From assembly GCF_017355265.1 (NCBI RefSeq), contig NZ_JADIJQ010000024.1, forward strand, positions 1 through 46,335: DNA of 46,335 bases, in the 5' to 3' direction. The position numbers and the translations under genes are program-made. Source of the DNA: Tessaracoccus sp. SD287 (GTDB lineage Bacteria; Actinomycetota; Actinomycetes; Propionibacteriales; Propionibacteriaceae). Under the pieces are notes generated by a model that worked only from the letters and a program-made list of their open reading frames with translations, ran no database searches and was not told where the DNA came from. Within the stretch, counting starts at the first letter, position 1. Each line of letters begins with the position of its first letter. Positions 7,493 through 17,557 of the stretch are shown piece by piece.

Positions 7493-10400
7493 ATGATGTT
7501 CCGTTCCCGCATCGGTGCACTGATCGTCTCGGGGGCGCTCGTCCTCGTTGCACCGTTGGCGGGTCACGTCACGCCGAGCCTCGCTGCTCCGGCCACCGCA
7601 ACTGATGAGACGCAAGTCCCCCATTACTTTGGCCCCTACCCGAACTGGGCGCTCAGCCCGCTGACCTTGTCCAAGGCCGCCGTGACGATCACCGGTTCGG
7701 GGGCTGACGCCACGGCCATCGCCCAGGTTGACCCGACCACCGGCGGCATCTCGGGCATCACCGTCACCTCACCCGGCCGCGACTACTCTGCCGGGGCCAC
7801 CGTGACGATCACCGGCGGCGACCCCAATGCCACCGCGACGGCCACCGTCAGCACGTCCGGGGTGGTGATCGGCTTCACCGACGTCGTGGGAGGTTCGCGC
7901 TACACCGCGCCCTCGGTGAGCCTGTCCGGCGGCGGGGGAGCGGGGGCCACCGCACTGGCCTCCGGTGGGGTGGACATCGTCACCATCTCCGACGGTGGGC
8001 TGGGCTACACCATGCCCACCATCGACTTCGACCTGCCCGACGACCCCAACGGGGTCCAGGCCAAGGCGCACGTGCCGATGGTGGCCAACGGTGACGCCAT
8101 CGACGGCATGGACGCCAACGGGACCATCACTGCGGTGGTGGTTGACGAGCCCGGCACCGGCTACCTGACGGCCCCGGCAGTCTCCATCCTCAATGGCACC
8201 CACTTTGACCCGATCACCCTGGCCGACGGCGGCCGCCCGGCCACGGCCACCACCACACTGGCGATCTCCGCCGTGAACGTCGTGGACTTCGGCGCCGGCT
8301 ACACCTCGGCGCCCACGGTCACCATCACCGACCCCAACGGCGCCGGCGAGGGTGCCACCGCCCGGGCAATCACCGACACCGGTGCCATCACCGGCATCAC
8401 CGTCACCGAGCCGGGCGCCGGCTACCTGACCCAGGGCATGCGCAAGTTCGTCGACGACCTGCCCGGCACCTGCACCCCGCCCGCCTGCCCGACCAGCGGC
8501 AAGTTCATCCCCACCGCGGTCCCCGCCCAGAAGACCTACAACGGGGTGGTCGCCGACGAGATCGTCATCGGCCTGGTCCAGTACCGCACCCGGTTCTCCT
8601 CCGACCTTCCCGAGGGCACCCTGGTGCGCGGCTACGTCCAACTGGAGACCCCCGACAACATCGACATCAGCCAGCACGTTCCACTGGCCAATGAGCTACT
8701 GGACGGAAGAAAGGTCCTCGTCGAGGGCGGGTACCTCGGTGTGACCAGCCCGCAGTACCTCGGCCCGTTCATCAACGCCACCAAGGACAAGCCGGTCCGC
8801 ATCGTCTTCCGCAACCTGCTGCCCACCGGTGTCGACGGCGACCTGTTCCTGCCCACCGACAGTTCGATGATGGGCTCCGGCATGGTTCCGATGACCATGG
8901 CCGACCCGGTCGACAACAAGTCGGTCCTCGACGAGGTACGCAACCCGGTGTGCAGCCAGGACCCCAAGCCGGACTCCTGCTTCCCCGACAACCGCGCCAC
9001 CCTGCACCTGCACGGCGGCATCACCCCGTGGATCAGTGACGGGACTCCGCACCAGTGGATCACCCCGGCCAACGAGTCCACCTCGTGGCCCCAGGGCGTC
9101 AGCGTCTCCAACGTCCCCGACATGCTCGACAACCCCGCCGACCCCACCAGCGTGACCTGCCAGGCTGCCGACGACGGTTGCCAGACCTTCTTCTACACCA
9201 ACCAGCAGAGCGCGCGGATGATGTTCTACCACGACCATTCGTGGGGCATCACCCGCCTCAACGTGTACGCCGGTGAGGCAGCCGGGTACACCATCACCGA
9301 CGACACCGAGAAGAGGCTCGTGGCCAGCGGCGTGATCCCGCCCGCGGCGGACACGATCCCGCTCGTCATCCAGGACAAGACCTTCGTCCCCGACGAGGCC
9401 CAGCTCAAACTGCAGGACCCCACCTGGGACTCCACGCGATGGGGTACCAAGGGCAGCTTCTGGTACCACCACGTCTACATGCCCGCCCAGAACCCCGGCG
9501 ATCCGTCGGGCATGAGCGCCTACGGACGCTGGATGTACGGACCCTGGTTCTGGCCGCCGGCCGCCGACACCAAGTACGGCCCCATTCCCAACCCGTACTA
9601 CGAGGCCTCCTGCAAGCTGGACGTCCCGTCGACCTGGCAGTACCAGACCGACCCGTTCTGCGAACCCGAACAAATTCCCGGGACGCCGAACATCTCGGCC
9701 GGCATGGAGCAGTTCAATGACACCCCCATCGTCAACGGCGTGGCCTACCCGAAGCTGACGTTGGAGCCCAAGTCGTACCGGCTGCGGATGCTGAACGCCG
9801 CCAACGACCGGTTCTTCAACCTGCAGTGGTACCTGGCCGACCCCACCCAGGGGAACGGCACCACCGAGGTCGCGCTGAACCCGCTCGAACTGGCGGCCGC
9901 CCAGACCGACCCGAACGTGTCTCCCACCCCGGTGGGCACCAACAACAACGCCTACGGCCCTGACTGGATCCAGATTGCCTCCGAGGGCGGCTTCCTGCCG
10001 GCCCCGGCGGTCGTCGACGGGCAACAACCCACCACGTGGATCACCGACCCGACCCGGTTCGACGTCGGCAATGTCGACAAGCACTCGATGCTGCTGGCGC
10101 CGGCCGAACGTGGCGACGCCATCGTCGACTTCTCCAAGTTCGCGGGCAAGACGCTGATCCTCTACAACGACGCCCCCGCTGCCTTCCCGGCGCGCGTCCC
10201 GTCCTATGACTACTACACCGGCGCCCCTGACCTGAGCCCGAATGGCGCCCCGACGATCCTGCCCGGCTTCGGGCCCAACACCCGCACGGTCATGCAGGTC
10301 ACCATCGCCAACACCACCCCGGCGGCCGCGTTCAACCTGACCACGCTGTAGAACGCGTTCAAGCACAACGCCGCAGGCACCGGTGTCTTCGAGTCGGGAC

Positions 10401-12148
10401 AGAACCCGATCATCGTCGGCCAGTCGGCGTACAACTCGGCCTACGGGACGACGTTCGCCGCCGGCGGCAACTGCAACGCCCCCAACAGCACCTCGACCAG
10501 GTGCGACGGGCTGGTGCGGGTGAGTGACACCACCACCTTCGGTTTCAACACCTTGAAGGCACCCGCCGCCAAGATGACGATGCCGCTCGGCCCCAAGGCA
10601 CTGCATGACGAGATGAACTCCACGACCTTCGACGAGTTCGGACGCATGCAGGCGACGATGGGTCTGGAGGCGCAACCACCCACGCCAGGGCTGCAGAACG
10701 TCACTCTGTATCCCTACGTGAACCCGGCCACCGAATTGATCGATGCCACCAACCTGCCGACGGCTGGGGTGAAACTGTCCGCGGGTGGCCTGCCCGATGG
10801 CGACGTCAAGGTCACCCCCATCAGTTCGGCCTCCGACGGCACCCAGATCTGGCGGTTCACCCACAACGGGGTGGACACCCACCCAATCCACTTCCACCTC
10901 TATGACGTCCAAGTGCTCAACAGGGTCACCTGGGACAACATCATTCTGCCCACCGAGCCCTCCGAACTGGGCTGGAAGGACACGGTGCGGATGAGTCCCC
11001 TGGAGGACACCATCGTGGCCCTGCGGCCGATCATTCCGAAGGTTCCCTTCGAGGTGCCCAATGCGATCAGGAACCTGAACCCGATGATGCCGACCGGGTC
11101 CAGGGCAATGTTCAACAATGTCGACCCGCAGGGCAATCCGGCGACCCCCATCGTCAACAAACTGGTCAACTTCGGCTGGGAGTACGTCATCCACTGCCAC
11201 ATCCTCAGCCATGAGGAGATGGACATGATGCGACCGGTTTCGGTGGCGGTGCCGCCGCAGCGACCCGACGGACTGACCTCGGCGGTGGTCGGCAATGGCG
11301 GCAATGCCAGGATCAGACTGACCTGGCGCGACAACTCGATCACCGAGACGTCGTTCCTGGTGCAGCGGACCACTGACGGCACCACCTGGGTCGACGTGGG
11401 AACCGTGGCCTCCCCGCTCGACCAACCGAACACCCACCAGACCAGGACGTTCACCGACACCACGATGAATGCCACCACGCCACGCCAGTACCGGGTGGTG
11501 GCGCTCAATGCGGTCGGTTACGGCGGTGCCCATCCGGCGCTGACCGTCCGGTCGGTGTCCCCGGCGCTGGGTGTCAACGCTCCGGCGGCGCCCACCGCGC
11601 TGACCGCAACCCTGCAGGCCGGGCCGCGGGTGAGCCTGAGTTGGCGGGACAATGCCACCAACGAGACCGGCTTCGTCGTCGAACGGGCCACCAACGGTGG
11701 TGCGTTCTCGGTGATTGCCTCCCCGGCCGCGCGCGGTGGCACTGGAACCGTCACCCTGGTCGACTCGGCGGTCCTGCTGGGCAACAGCTACGCCTACCGG
11801 GTCAGGGCGGTGAACGTGGCGGGTGCCTCGACGGACTCGAACACTGCCACCCTGATGGTCGCGGTACCCACGGCCCCGGTGATCTCCACGGGCACGGCCG
11901 TCCGGCAGGGCTCCAACGAGCGCCTCACCCTGACCTGGGCTGACCTGGGCAACGAGTCGAGCTACACGATCCAGTGGAGCACGACCGCGGCCTTCACCTC
12001 GGTGAGCGGGTCGGGCACCGCCGCCGCCAATGCCACGTCCTTCACCACCGGGACCATCGCCCGGCAGACGTGGTACGTACGGATTCGGGCGAACAATGCG
12101 CTCGGCTCCTCGACCTGGTCAACGACCACGGTGGCTCCCGCACCGTAG
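7493..12148 (+). pseudogene. Giant secreted multicopper oxidase interrupted by an in-frame amber codon
   Basis: One frame of 1551 codons runs from ATG 7493 (GGAGG 7 nt upstream) to TAG 12146, broken only by TAG at 10349 (codon 953). Order: signal peptide (about 1-33); about six beta repeats of roughly 40 residues (about 55-320) with the pattern GxGYxxAPTVTI; cupredoxin domains with HLHGG (about 505), FYHDHSWG (about 580), then, after the stop, HPIHFH (about 1130) and HCHILSHEEMDMM (about 1235); and three fibronectin type III domains (about 1260-1551). All four copper motifs are intact, but the stop separates the first two from the last two, so the short product (952 residues) lacks the type 1 site. 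The likely role is oxidation of metal ions or organics outside the cell. It could be decay, readthrough or a sequence error. Confidence 0.8.
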
Positions 12149-12176
12149 CCATCGCGACGTCGTCTGACCCAGGATG

Positions 12177-12206
12177 ATCCGGCGGTGGCTTCGGCCACCG
12201 CCGGAT
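12177..12206 (+). terminator. Terminator hairpin after the multicopper oxidase
   Basis: Perfect 13-nt arms (12177-12189 and 12194-12206) close a TTCG tetraloop, followed by TCTTCG. It lies 28 nt after the oxidase stop. Confidence 0.8.
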
Positions 12207-12245
12207 TCTTCGTCGCGGCCAGCCAGTCGGCAGCAGGGCCGCTTG

Positions 12246-12251
12246 TACCCT
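12246..12251 (+). promoter_or_regulatory. -10 box for the lipoprotein gene (apparent leaderless)
   Basis: TACCCT lies 6 nt before the ATG at 12258, and no Shine-Dalgarno sequence is seen. The -35 region is weak. Confidence 0.4.
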
Positions 12252-12257
12252 TGGTCC

Positions 12258-12950
12258 ATGTCCCCGAAATCGTCACGCGCTGCCATGACCGGTGCCGCCG
12301 CCGGCGTGGTCGCCATGCTTGCCCTGGTCGCCTGCACGCCTGACGAGGGCACCACCGGCGTCCCCCACACCGCCCAGCAGACGACGTCGGAGTCGTCCAG
12401 CGTCCAGCCGTCGGTGGCCGTCCCGAGCGCCACCAGTGCGCCGGATGCCCCCTCGACCAGCGCACCTGTGTCCACCGGTCCGGCCGCCACCAGCGAGCCA
12501 GCGGCCACCGCGACCGACCTGCCCACGACGGTGACCACCACCCAGACCACCGGGCTGACGGGGAACCCGCCCGACCCGACCTCGGGGCCCCGCACCAAGC
12601 AGTTCGGCGGTGTCACCACCTACGCCGACAAGTCAGCGATCCGCGTCGAGGCGCCCCAGCCGTTCACCCCGACCGGCGGCGCTGCCGGCAAGCATGTGGT
12701 GCTGACCATCACGGTGGTCAACAATTCGCCGGCCGCGGCACCCATCGACTTCTGGTACATCTCGGCGCAGGTCGACGGTCAGCCCGTCGAACCGGTCACC
12801 GACCGCGCCCAGGGCGTCGGGATGCCGTCCGGTGACCTGGCGCCGGGGCAGCAGCGCACCTTCAAGCTGGCCTACCCCAAGACGTCGGGCCAGCTGCTGG
12901 TGCTCGAGGTGGTCTGGCGCGACGGGTACCCCTTCACCTACCAGGCGTGA
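12258..12950 (+). CDS. Lipoprotein with a DUF4352-like domain
   Basis: 230 residues. ATG 12258 is chosen because it opens a proper lipoprotein signal peptide ending in the lipobox LVAC with Cys26. A long Thr/Ser/Pro-rich tether follows (about 30-125). The C-terminal beta-sandwich (about 130-230) looks like DUF4352/telokin-like extracytoplasmic domains: KHVVLTITVVNNSPAAAPID, then GDLAPGQQRTFKLAYPK and LVLEVVWRDGYPFTY. Such lipoproteins are surface-anchored ligand-binding or scaffolding proteins of unknown function. It stands alone between a terminator and the promoter of the next gene. Confidence 0.82.
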   Translation: MSPKSSRAAMTGAAAGVVAMLALVACTPDEGTTGVPHTAQQTTSESSSVQPSVAVPSATSAPDAPSTSAPVSTGPAATSEPAATATDLPTTVTTTQTTGLTGNPPDPTSGPRTKQFGGVTTYADKSAIRVEAPQPFTPTGGAAGKHVVLTITVVNNSPAAAPIDFWYISAQVDGQPVEPVTDRAQGVGMPSGDLAPGQQRTFKLAYPKTSGQLLVLEVVWRDGYPFTYQA

Positions 12951-12973
12951 CGGGTCGTGCGGGTCCGGTGGGC

Positions 12974-13016
12974 CCCCAATTGGGGCATTTACCCAAGCCC
13001 TTGGCGAGCGTAGTGT
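12974..13016 (+). promoter_or_regulatory. Promoter of the ScyD/ScyE-like gene with an overlapping palindrome
   Basis: TTTACC (12988-12993), a 17-nt spacer and TAGTGT (13011-13016) form a good promoter. A perfect 12-nt palindrome CCCCAATTGGGG (12974-12985) ends 2 nt before the -35 box, a typical position for an activator or repressor. Confidence 0.6.
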
Positions 13017-13092
13017 TTTCGCCCATGGAGGGTGGCAATGGTGTCCCCAATCCCGAGGCTCCACGGCACCCCTGTGTGGTGAGGAGAAGCTC

Positions 13093-14184
13093 ATGAAGTT
13101 GCGCGCCATCGCTGCCGTGACCGCTGCACTCGCTGTTGTCCTGAGTCCTGTCGGAACAGCTCAGGCAACCCCATCCCGTTCTGGACCCACGACCCTGGCC
13201 GATGGACTGGTCTGGCCCCTGCACCTCTCGGTCGGCCCGGGGAAGGTCGTCACCGTTTCTGAATCGTTCGCCTCAAGGCTCAGCAACGTCAGCCGTTCCG
13301 GCGTGACCAAGACCATCTACGCCGCGCCGGACTGGGACGTCGCCGGCTCGGAGTACCGCGGCAGCACCCTGTACTTCCTCCAGAGCGCAGGGGCCGGGCC
13401 GATGGACCCACGCCCGCTCGCAGGCTCCCTGAAGGCCATCGACGCCAGGGGCCGAGTGACCACCATCACCAGTCAACTGGGGGTCCATGAGACGATGACC
13501 AATCCCGACCAGAACACCCGGTACGGACTGTCCGCCGCTGACGCTGCGGCCCATCCGGACTGCGTCGCCCAGCTGGAGGCCGCCCAGGTCCCGACCAGCT
13601 ACACCGGCGAGGTCGACTCCCACCCGTACGGTCTGGCTGTGGACGGCAACACGGCCTACGTCGCTGATGCCGGCGCCAACGCAGTGCTCACCGTGAACCT
13701 GCGGACCGGTGCCATCCGGACGCTCGCCGTCCTTCCCGCTCGACCCGTGAAGATCACGGCCGACCAGGCTGCCGGGTTGGGCATTCCGGCATGCGGGGGA
13801 CTGACCTACAACTTCGAGTCCGTTCCCACTGACGTGGAGGTCGGGCCCGACGGCTGGCTCTATGTCGCGTCCCTGCCCGGCGGCCCTGAGGACGACAGCC
13901 TCGGCGCTCGCGGTGCGGTCTTCCGCGTCAATCCCTGGACGGGGAAGGCGCACGTCTACGTCGACGGCCTGCTGTCTCCCACCGGCATCGCGCTGGACGA
14001 CCATGGGAACCTCTACATCGCCTCGTTGTTCGGGGCTGGCGTGTACAAGGTTCGCCCAGGTTCCCACCACGCGACGCTCTTCCTGGCAGCCGAGGAAGCC
14101 GCCGCCGTCGAGGTGCGCGGTTCGACCCTGTACGTCACCACCCATGTATTCGGCAACGGGACGCTGATCGCCAAGCGGCTCTGA
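13093..14184 (+). CDS. Secreted ScyD/ScyE family protein (beta-propeller)
   Basis: 363 residues. The start is ATG 13093 with GAGGAG 6 nt upstream; the frame continues further up without conserved sequence. A Sec signal peptide (about 1-28, cleavage near AQA) precedes an NHL/SMP-30-like beta-propeller. Family marks are ADGLVWPLHLSVGPG, then VDSHPYGLAVDGNTAYVADA, then FESVPTDVEVGPDGWLYV, LPGGPEDDSLGARGAVFRV and SPTGIALDDHGNLYIASLFG. The name comes from cyanobacterial scytonemin-cluster proteins, but actinobacterial members are a general secreted group with no proven reaction. It has its own promoter and no operon partners. Confidence 0.88.
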   Translation: MKLRAIAAVTAALAVVLSPVGTAQATPSRSGPTTLADGLVWPLHLSVGPGKVVTVSESFASRLSNVSRSGVTKTIYAAPDWDVAGSEYRGSTLYFLQSAGAGPMDPRPLAGSLKAIDARGRVTTITSQLGVHETMTNPDQNTRYGLSAADAAAHPDCVAQLEAAQVPTSYTGEVDSHPYGLAVDGNTAYVADAGANAVLTVNLRTGAIRTLAVLPARPVKITADQAAGLGIPACGGLTYNFESVPTDVEVGPDGWLYVASLPGGPEDDSLGARGAVFRVNPWTGKAHVYVDGLLSPTGIALDDHGNLYIASLFGAGVYKVRPGSHHATLFLAAEEAAAVEVRGSTLYVTTHVFGNGTLIAKRL

Positions 14185-14312
14185 CTCCGACCATGTTCAG
14201 CGCGCGGGGTGCGGCCCATCACCTGGCCCGCACCCCGCGCGTTGGTCGAATGGCGGGCGCGGCTGCCTCATGGCATACTTGGGGCGCGCCGCGCCCGTCA
14301 GGGTCGCGGCCT

Positions 14313-14386
14313 GCGGATGTAGCTCAATGGTAGAGCCCTAGTCTTCCAAACTAGCTACGCGGGTTCGATTCCCGTCATCCGCTCCA
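14313..14386 (+). tRNA. tRNA-Gly(UCC), CCA encoded
   Basis: Acceptor GCGGATG pairs with CATCCGC. The anticodon stem CTAGT/ACTAG closes the loop CTTCCAA, giving anticodon TCC. The T-arm GGGTTCGATTCCC is standard, with discriminator T followed by encoded CCA (14384-14386). A TGGCATACTTG element upstream (14271-14281) probably holds the -10 box. Confidence 0.95.
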
Positions 14387-14388
14387 CT

Positions 14389-14410
14389 GGGCCCCGCCAC
14401 GGCGGGGCCC
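14389..14410 (+). terminator. Terminator hairpin after tRNA-Gly
   Basis: Perfect 10-nt GC-only arms (14389-14398 and 14401-14410) lie directly after the tRNA. The innermost pairs must open to make a loop. There is no T-tract. Confidence 0.7.
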
Positions 14411-14444
14411 GACTGGTGTCACGGCAGGGAATGGGCTGCCTGCT

Positions 14445-14473
14445 TTGGCGTGGGTGGCTCGCGTCGCTAGGAT
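14445..14473 (+). promoter_or_regulatory. Promoter of tig
   Basis: TTGGCG (14445-14450), a 17-nt spacer and TAGGAT (14468-14473) form a strong sigma-A-type match, leaving a leader of about 80 nt before the GTG start. Confidence 0.65.
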
Positions 14474-14560
14474 TGACCGGTCAGCCCTGCCGCAGACGCC
14501 CATGTTGGGGTGCCTCGCGTACTGGTGGGGCGTCCCCAGTACACCCATCCAGGAGAACAC

Positions 14561-15976
14561 GTGCCCAGCACCCTTGAGCAGCTCAGCCCGAACCGGGTGA
14601 AGCTCACCATCGAGTTGCCCTTCAGCGAACTCAAGCCGGCCCTCGACAAGGCCTACCAGGAGATCGGCACCCAGGTCACCGTGCCCGGGTTCCGCAAGGG
14701 CAAGGTGCCTGCGCGCGTCATCGACCAGCGTGTCGGCCGGGGGACCGTCCTGGAGCAGGCCATCAACTCGGCCCTGCCCGAGGCCTACGCCGCCGCCGTC
14801 GAGGAGCACAAGCTCGTCCCGCTCGGCCAGCCTGACGTCGACGTCACCAAGCTGGAGGACGGCGACCTGGTCGAGTTCACCGCCGAGGTCGACGTGCGTC
14901 CCGAGTTCGACCTGCCGGACTTCTCCACGATCACCGCCGAGGTCCCCGTCCTCGAGGTCGCCGACACCGAGTTGGACGAGCGCCTGGACACCCTGCGCGC
15001 CCGCTTCGCCACCACCACCGAGGTGGACCGCGCCGCCGCCGAGGGTGACGTGGTCACCCTCGACCTGGCCGGCAAGCAGAACGGAGAGGTCCTCGACGAG
15101 GCCAGCGCCACCGGCGTCACCTACAAGCTGGGTTCCGGCGGCATGCTCGACGGACTGGACGAGGCCGCCACCGGGCTCAAGGCCGGCGAGACCGCCACCT
15201 TCACCTCGACCCTGGTCGGCGGGGCCCACAAGGACGAGGAGGCCGAGATCGAGTTGACGATCACCAAGGTCTCCGAGCAGGAACTGCCCGAACTGGACGA
15301 CGAGTTCGCCCAGATGGTCAGCCAGTTCGACACCGTCGAGGAGATGAAGGCCGACCTGAGCGACGCCATCGTCCGCCAGGCCCGCCTGCGCCAGGCCACC
15401 GACGCCCGTGACAAGGTGCTCGAGGCCGTCCTGGCCGAGACCGCCTTCGAACTGCCCGAAGGTGTCGTCACCGCCGACTTCGAGGCCCGCCAGCAGCAGA
15501 TCAACACCCAGCTGGCCCAGGCCGGTCTGACGATCGAGCGCTACCTGGCCGAGTCCGACGAGGAGGCCGAGACGGCTGAGGAGTTCTGGGCGACCATCAA
15601 GCAGCGTTCGCTGGACGCCCTGCGCGCCCAGGTCGTGCTCGACAAGCTGGCCGACGAGGACGAGATTGGCGTCGGACAGGAGGAGCTGACCCAGCTCATC
15701 TTCGCCAAGGCGAGCCAGTCGGGCAGCACTCCCGAGCAGGAGATGCAGCACATGATGGAGCACAACCACACCCAGGAATGGATGCTGGAGGTGCGCCGCA
15801 ACAAGGCGCTGACCCAGATCGTCAACGCTGCCACCATCACCGATGCCGACGGCAACGTCGTCGACCTGGCCAAGCTGCAGCAGGACGGCACCCTGGTCAA
15901 CCAGGACGACGAGGTCGAGGCCGATCAGGCTGACGCCGACGCCGACGCCGCTGAGGTCGAGACCGACCAGGCCTGA
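14561..15976 (+). CDS. tig: Trigger factor (ribosome-associated chaperone and prolyl isomerase)
   Basis: 471 residues. GTG 14561 is chosen because AGGAG lies 5 nt upstream and the protein then opens with the normal trigger-factor start (PSTLEQLSPNRVKLTIELP). The N-terminal ribosome-binding domain carries the signature GFRKGKVP at residues 43-50. An FKBP-type PPIase domain (about 155-240) and a helical C-terminal chaperone domain (about 250-430) follow, then a very acidic Asp/Glu/Ala tail (about 435-471). It binds nascent chains at the ribosome exit and isomerises Xaa-Pro bonds in the cytoplasm. It heads the tig-(transporter)-clpP1-clpP2-clpX region conserved in bacteria. A strong terminator follows, so it is its own transcription unit. 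Confidence 0.97.
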   Translation: MPSTLEQLSPNRVKLTIELPFSELKPALDKAYQEIGTQVTVPGFRKGKVPARVIDQRVGRGTVLEQAINSALPEAYAAAVEEHKLVPLGQPDVDVTKLEDGDLVEFTAEVDVRPEFDLPDFSTITAEVPVLEVADTELDERLDTLRARFATTTEVDRAAAEGDVVTLDLAGKQNGEVLDEASATGVTYKLGSGGMLDGLDEAATGLKAGETATFTSTLVGGAHKDEEAEIELTITKVSEQELPELDDEFAQMVSQFDTVEEMKADLSDAIVRQARLRQATDARDKVLEAVLAETAFELPEGVVTADFEARQQQINTQLAQAGLTIERYLAESDEEAETAEEFWATIKQRSLDALRAQVVLDKLADEDEIGVGQEELTQLIFAKASQSGSTPEQEMQHMMEHNHTQEWMLEVRRNKALTQIVNAATITDADGNVVDLAKLQQDGTLVNQDDEVEADQADADADAAEVETDQA

Positions 15977-15993
15977 GCCACCCCGCACCACTG

Positions 15994-16029
15994 GACTGCC
16001 GCGCCCCCGACCTTGGGGGCGCGGCAGTC
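15994..16029 (+). terminator. Terminator hairpin after tig
   Basis: Perfect 15-nt arms (15994-16008 and 16015-16029) with the 6-nt loop GACCTT, located 18 nt after the tig stop. GC-rich with no T-tract, as is usual in this window. Confidence 0.85.
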
Positions 16030-16120
16030 GCGTTCATGGGCCATGGTGAGCGCTGCATCTGTCAGGATGGGTCGAGCCCGGTCACGGGTTCGGATGTGAT
16101 CACCTCGAGTCAGGAGTGGG

Positions 16121-17497
16121 ATGAGCCAGATCGGTCAGTGGGTGAAGGGGCTGTTCGGCGGGAATGCCAACCCGAAGCAGACCGCTCCCGCGTTCGCCGG
16201 GACACGCGGCACGCCCCCCACCACCAGCACCACGCCGCGCCCGGTTGATGCCGCCACCGTCGCCACCCAGGCGGACGCGGCGTCCGGGCCACGGCGCGCG
16301 GAGTCCGTGGCGTCCCCGCAGAGCCCGTCGACGCTCGGCCCCCGCACGGTGGTGACCCCCAGCGAGTCGCCCGTGGACGCCGAGGCGGCAGCGACCCCGG
16401 CCAGTGGGATGGCCTCGACCACGACCAGTGGTGGACGGTCGAACTTCCTCCCCGCGGTGGTGGCCCTGGCCGCGATCGCGCTGGCGCTGTGGATGATGAA
16501 CCAGTACCGCGACTTCGTGGCACCCATCTTCTTCTCGCTGAACATGATGATCACCGCCTACCCGTTGTTCCGGGTGCTGCGCCGATTCCGGGTGCCCACG
16601 CTGATTGCGGTACTGGTGACCGGCCTGGCCGTGATCGCGTTCATGGGCCTGTTCCTGTTCGGCCTGTACTGGGCCGTGGCCGCCATGGTGCAGAAGCTGC
16701 CCGACTACAACGCCCAGTTCACGACCATGTACAGCGACATCATCACCTACCTGGCCGGTCTCGGCCTGTCCGAGGAGATGCTCCGTGAACAGGTGATGAG
16801 CATCGACCCCTCGCAGATCGCCTCGGTGGCCAGCGGGGTACTGGCCAGCGCCGGCAACGTCGGAGCCCTGCTGGTGGTGATGATCACCGCCCTGATCTTC
16901 ATGCTGATGGACACCCCGCAGATGCAGGAACGCCTCGACATCGCCCGCTCCGGCCACGGCACGTTCATCGAGGCACTCGGCAGCTTCGCCGAGGGCATCC
17001 GCCGGTACTGGATCGTCACCACCGTCTTCGGTCTGATCGTGGCCGTCCTCGACCTGGCCGTGCTGATCGGGCTCGGGGTGCCGCTGGCACTGGTCTGGGC
17101 CATCTTCAGCTTCCTGACCAACTACATTCCCAACATCGGGTTCGTGATCGGTCTGGTGCCGCCGGCGCTGCTGGCGCTGGTCGACTCCGGCCCGCGGACC
17201 GCCATCGCCGTGGTCGTCGCCTACTCGGTGCTCAACTTCGTCGTGCAGTCGATCATCCAGCCGAAGTTCGCGGGCAACGCGGTGGGCCTGACCCCGACCC
17301 TGTCGTTCATCTCGCTGCTGCTGTGGACCGCCGTGTTGGGCCCGCTGGGTGCCCTGCTGGCCCTGCCGATGTCGCTGCTGGTCAAGGCCCTGCTGATCGA
17401 CCCCGACCCGAAGACACGATGGGTGAACGCGCTGATCTCGTCGCGTCCCCAGGACGCCGCCATGCCCGAACAGGCGGCCGAGCCGACACCGGGGTGA
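16121..17497 (+). CDS. AI-2E family transporter (PerM/DUF20 membrane protein)
   Basis: 458 residues. ATG 16121 has AGGAG 4 nt upstream. The first 105 residues form a hydrophilic, Thr/Ser/Pro/Ala-rich cytoplasmic tail. The rest is the AI-2E transporter fold with about eight membrane helices, including FLPAVVALAAIALALWMM, the family's central PIFFSLNMMITAYPLFRVLRR region, and the C-terminal LTNYIPNIGFVIGLVPPALLAL and IIQPKFAGNAVGLTPTLSF, which are characteristic. The family name derives from one proposed autoinducer-2 exporter; other members are Na+/H+ antiporters, so the substrate is unknown. It lies between tig and clpP1 with terminators or promoters on both sides. Confidence 0.92.
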   Translation: MSQIGQWVKGLFGGNANPKQTAPAFAGTRGTPPTTSTTPRPVDAATVATQADAASGPRRAESVASPQSPSTLGPRTVVTPSESPVDAEAAATPASGMASTTTSGGRSNFLPAVVALAAIALALWMMNQYRDFVAPIFFSLNMMITAYPLFRVLRRFRVPTLIAVLVTGLAVIAFMGLFLFGLYWAVAAMVQKLPDYNAQFTTMYSDIITYLAGLGLSEEMLREQVMSIDPSQIASVASGVLASAGNVGALLVVMITALIFMLMDTPQMQERLDIARSGHGTFIEALGSFAEGIRRYWIVTTVFGLIVAVLDLAVLIGLGVPLALVWAIFSFLTNYIPNIGFVIGLVPPALLALVDSGPRTAIAVVVAYSVLNFVVQSIIQPKFAGNAVGLTPTLSFISLLLWTAVLGPLGALLALPMSLLVKALLIDPDPKTRWVNALISSRPQDAAMPEQAAEPTPG

Positions 17498-17557
17498 GTT
17501 TGGGCACGCCTCCAGCGAACAGCGCGAAATGGGTCAGGTTTTGTCCTGCTGACCGGG

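Noticed and set aside
1924-12148. Reassignment of TAG to an amino acid
   Set aside because: TAG is the natural stop of several intact genes here (flavin reductase-like, the unrecognised gene at 6384, DUF4233), so it is not a sense codon.
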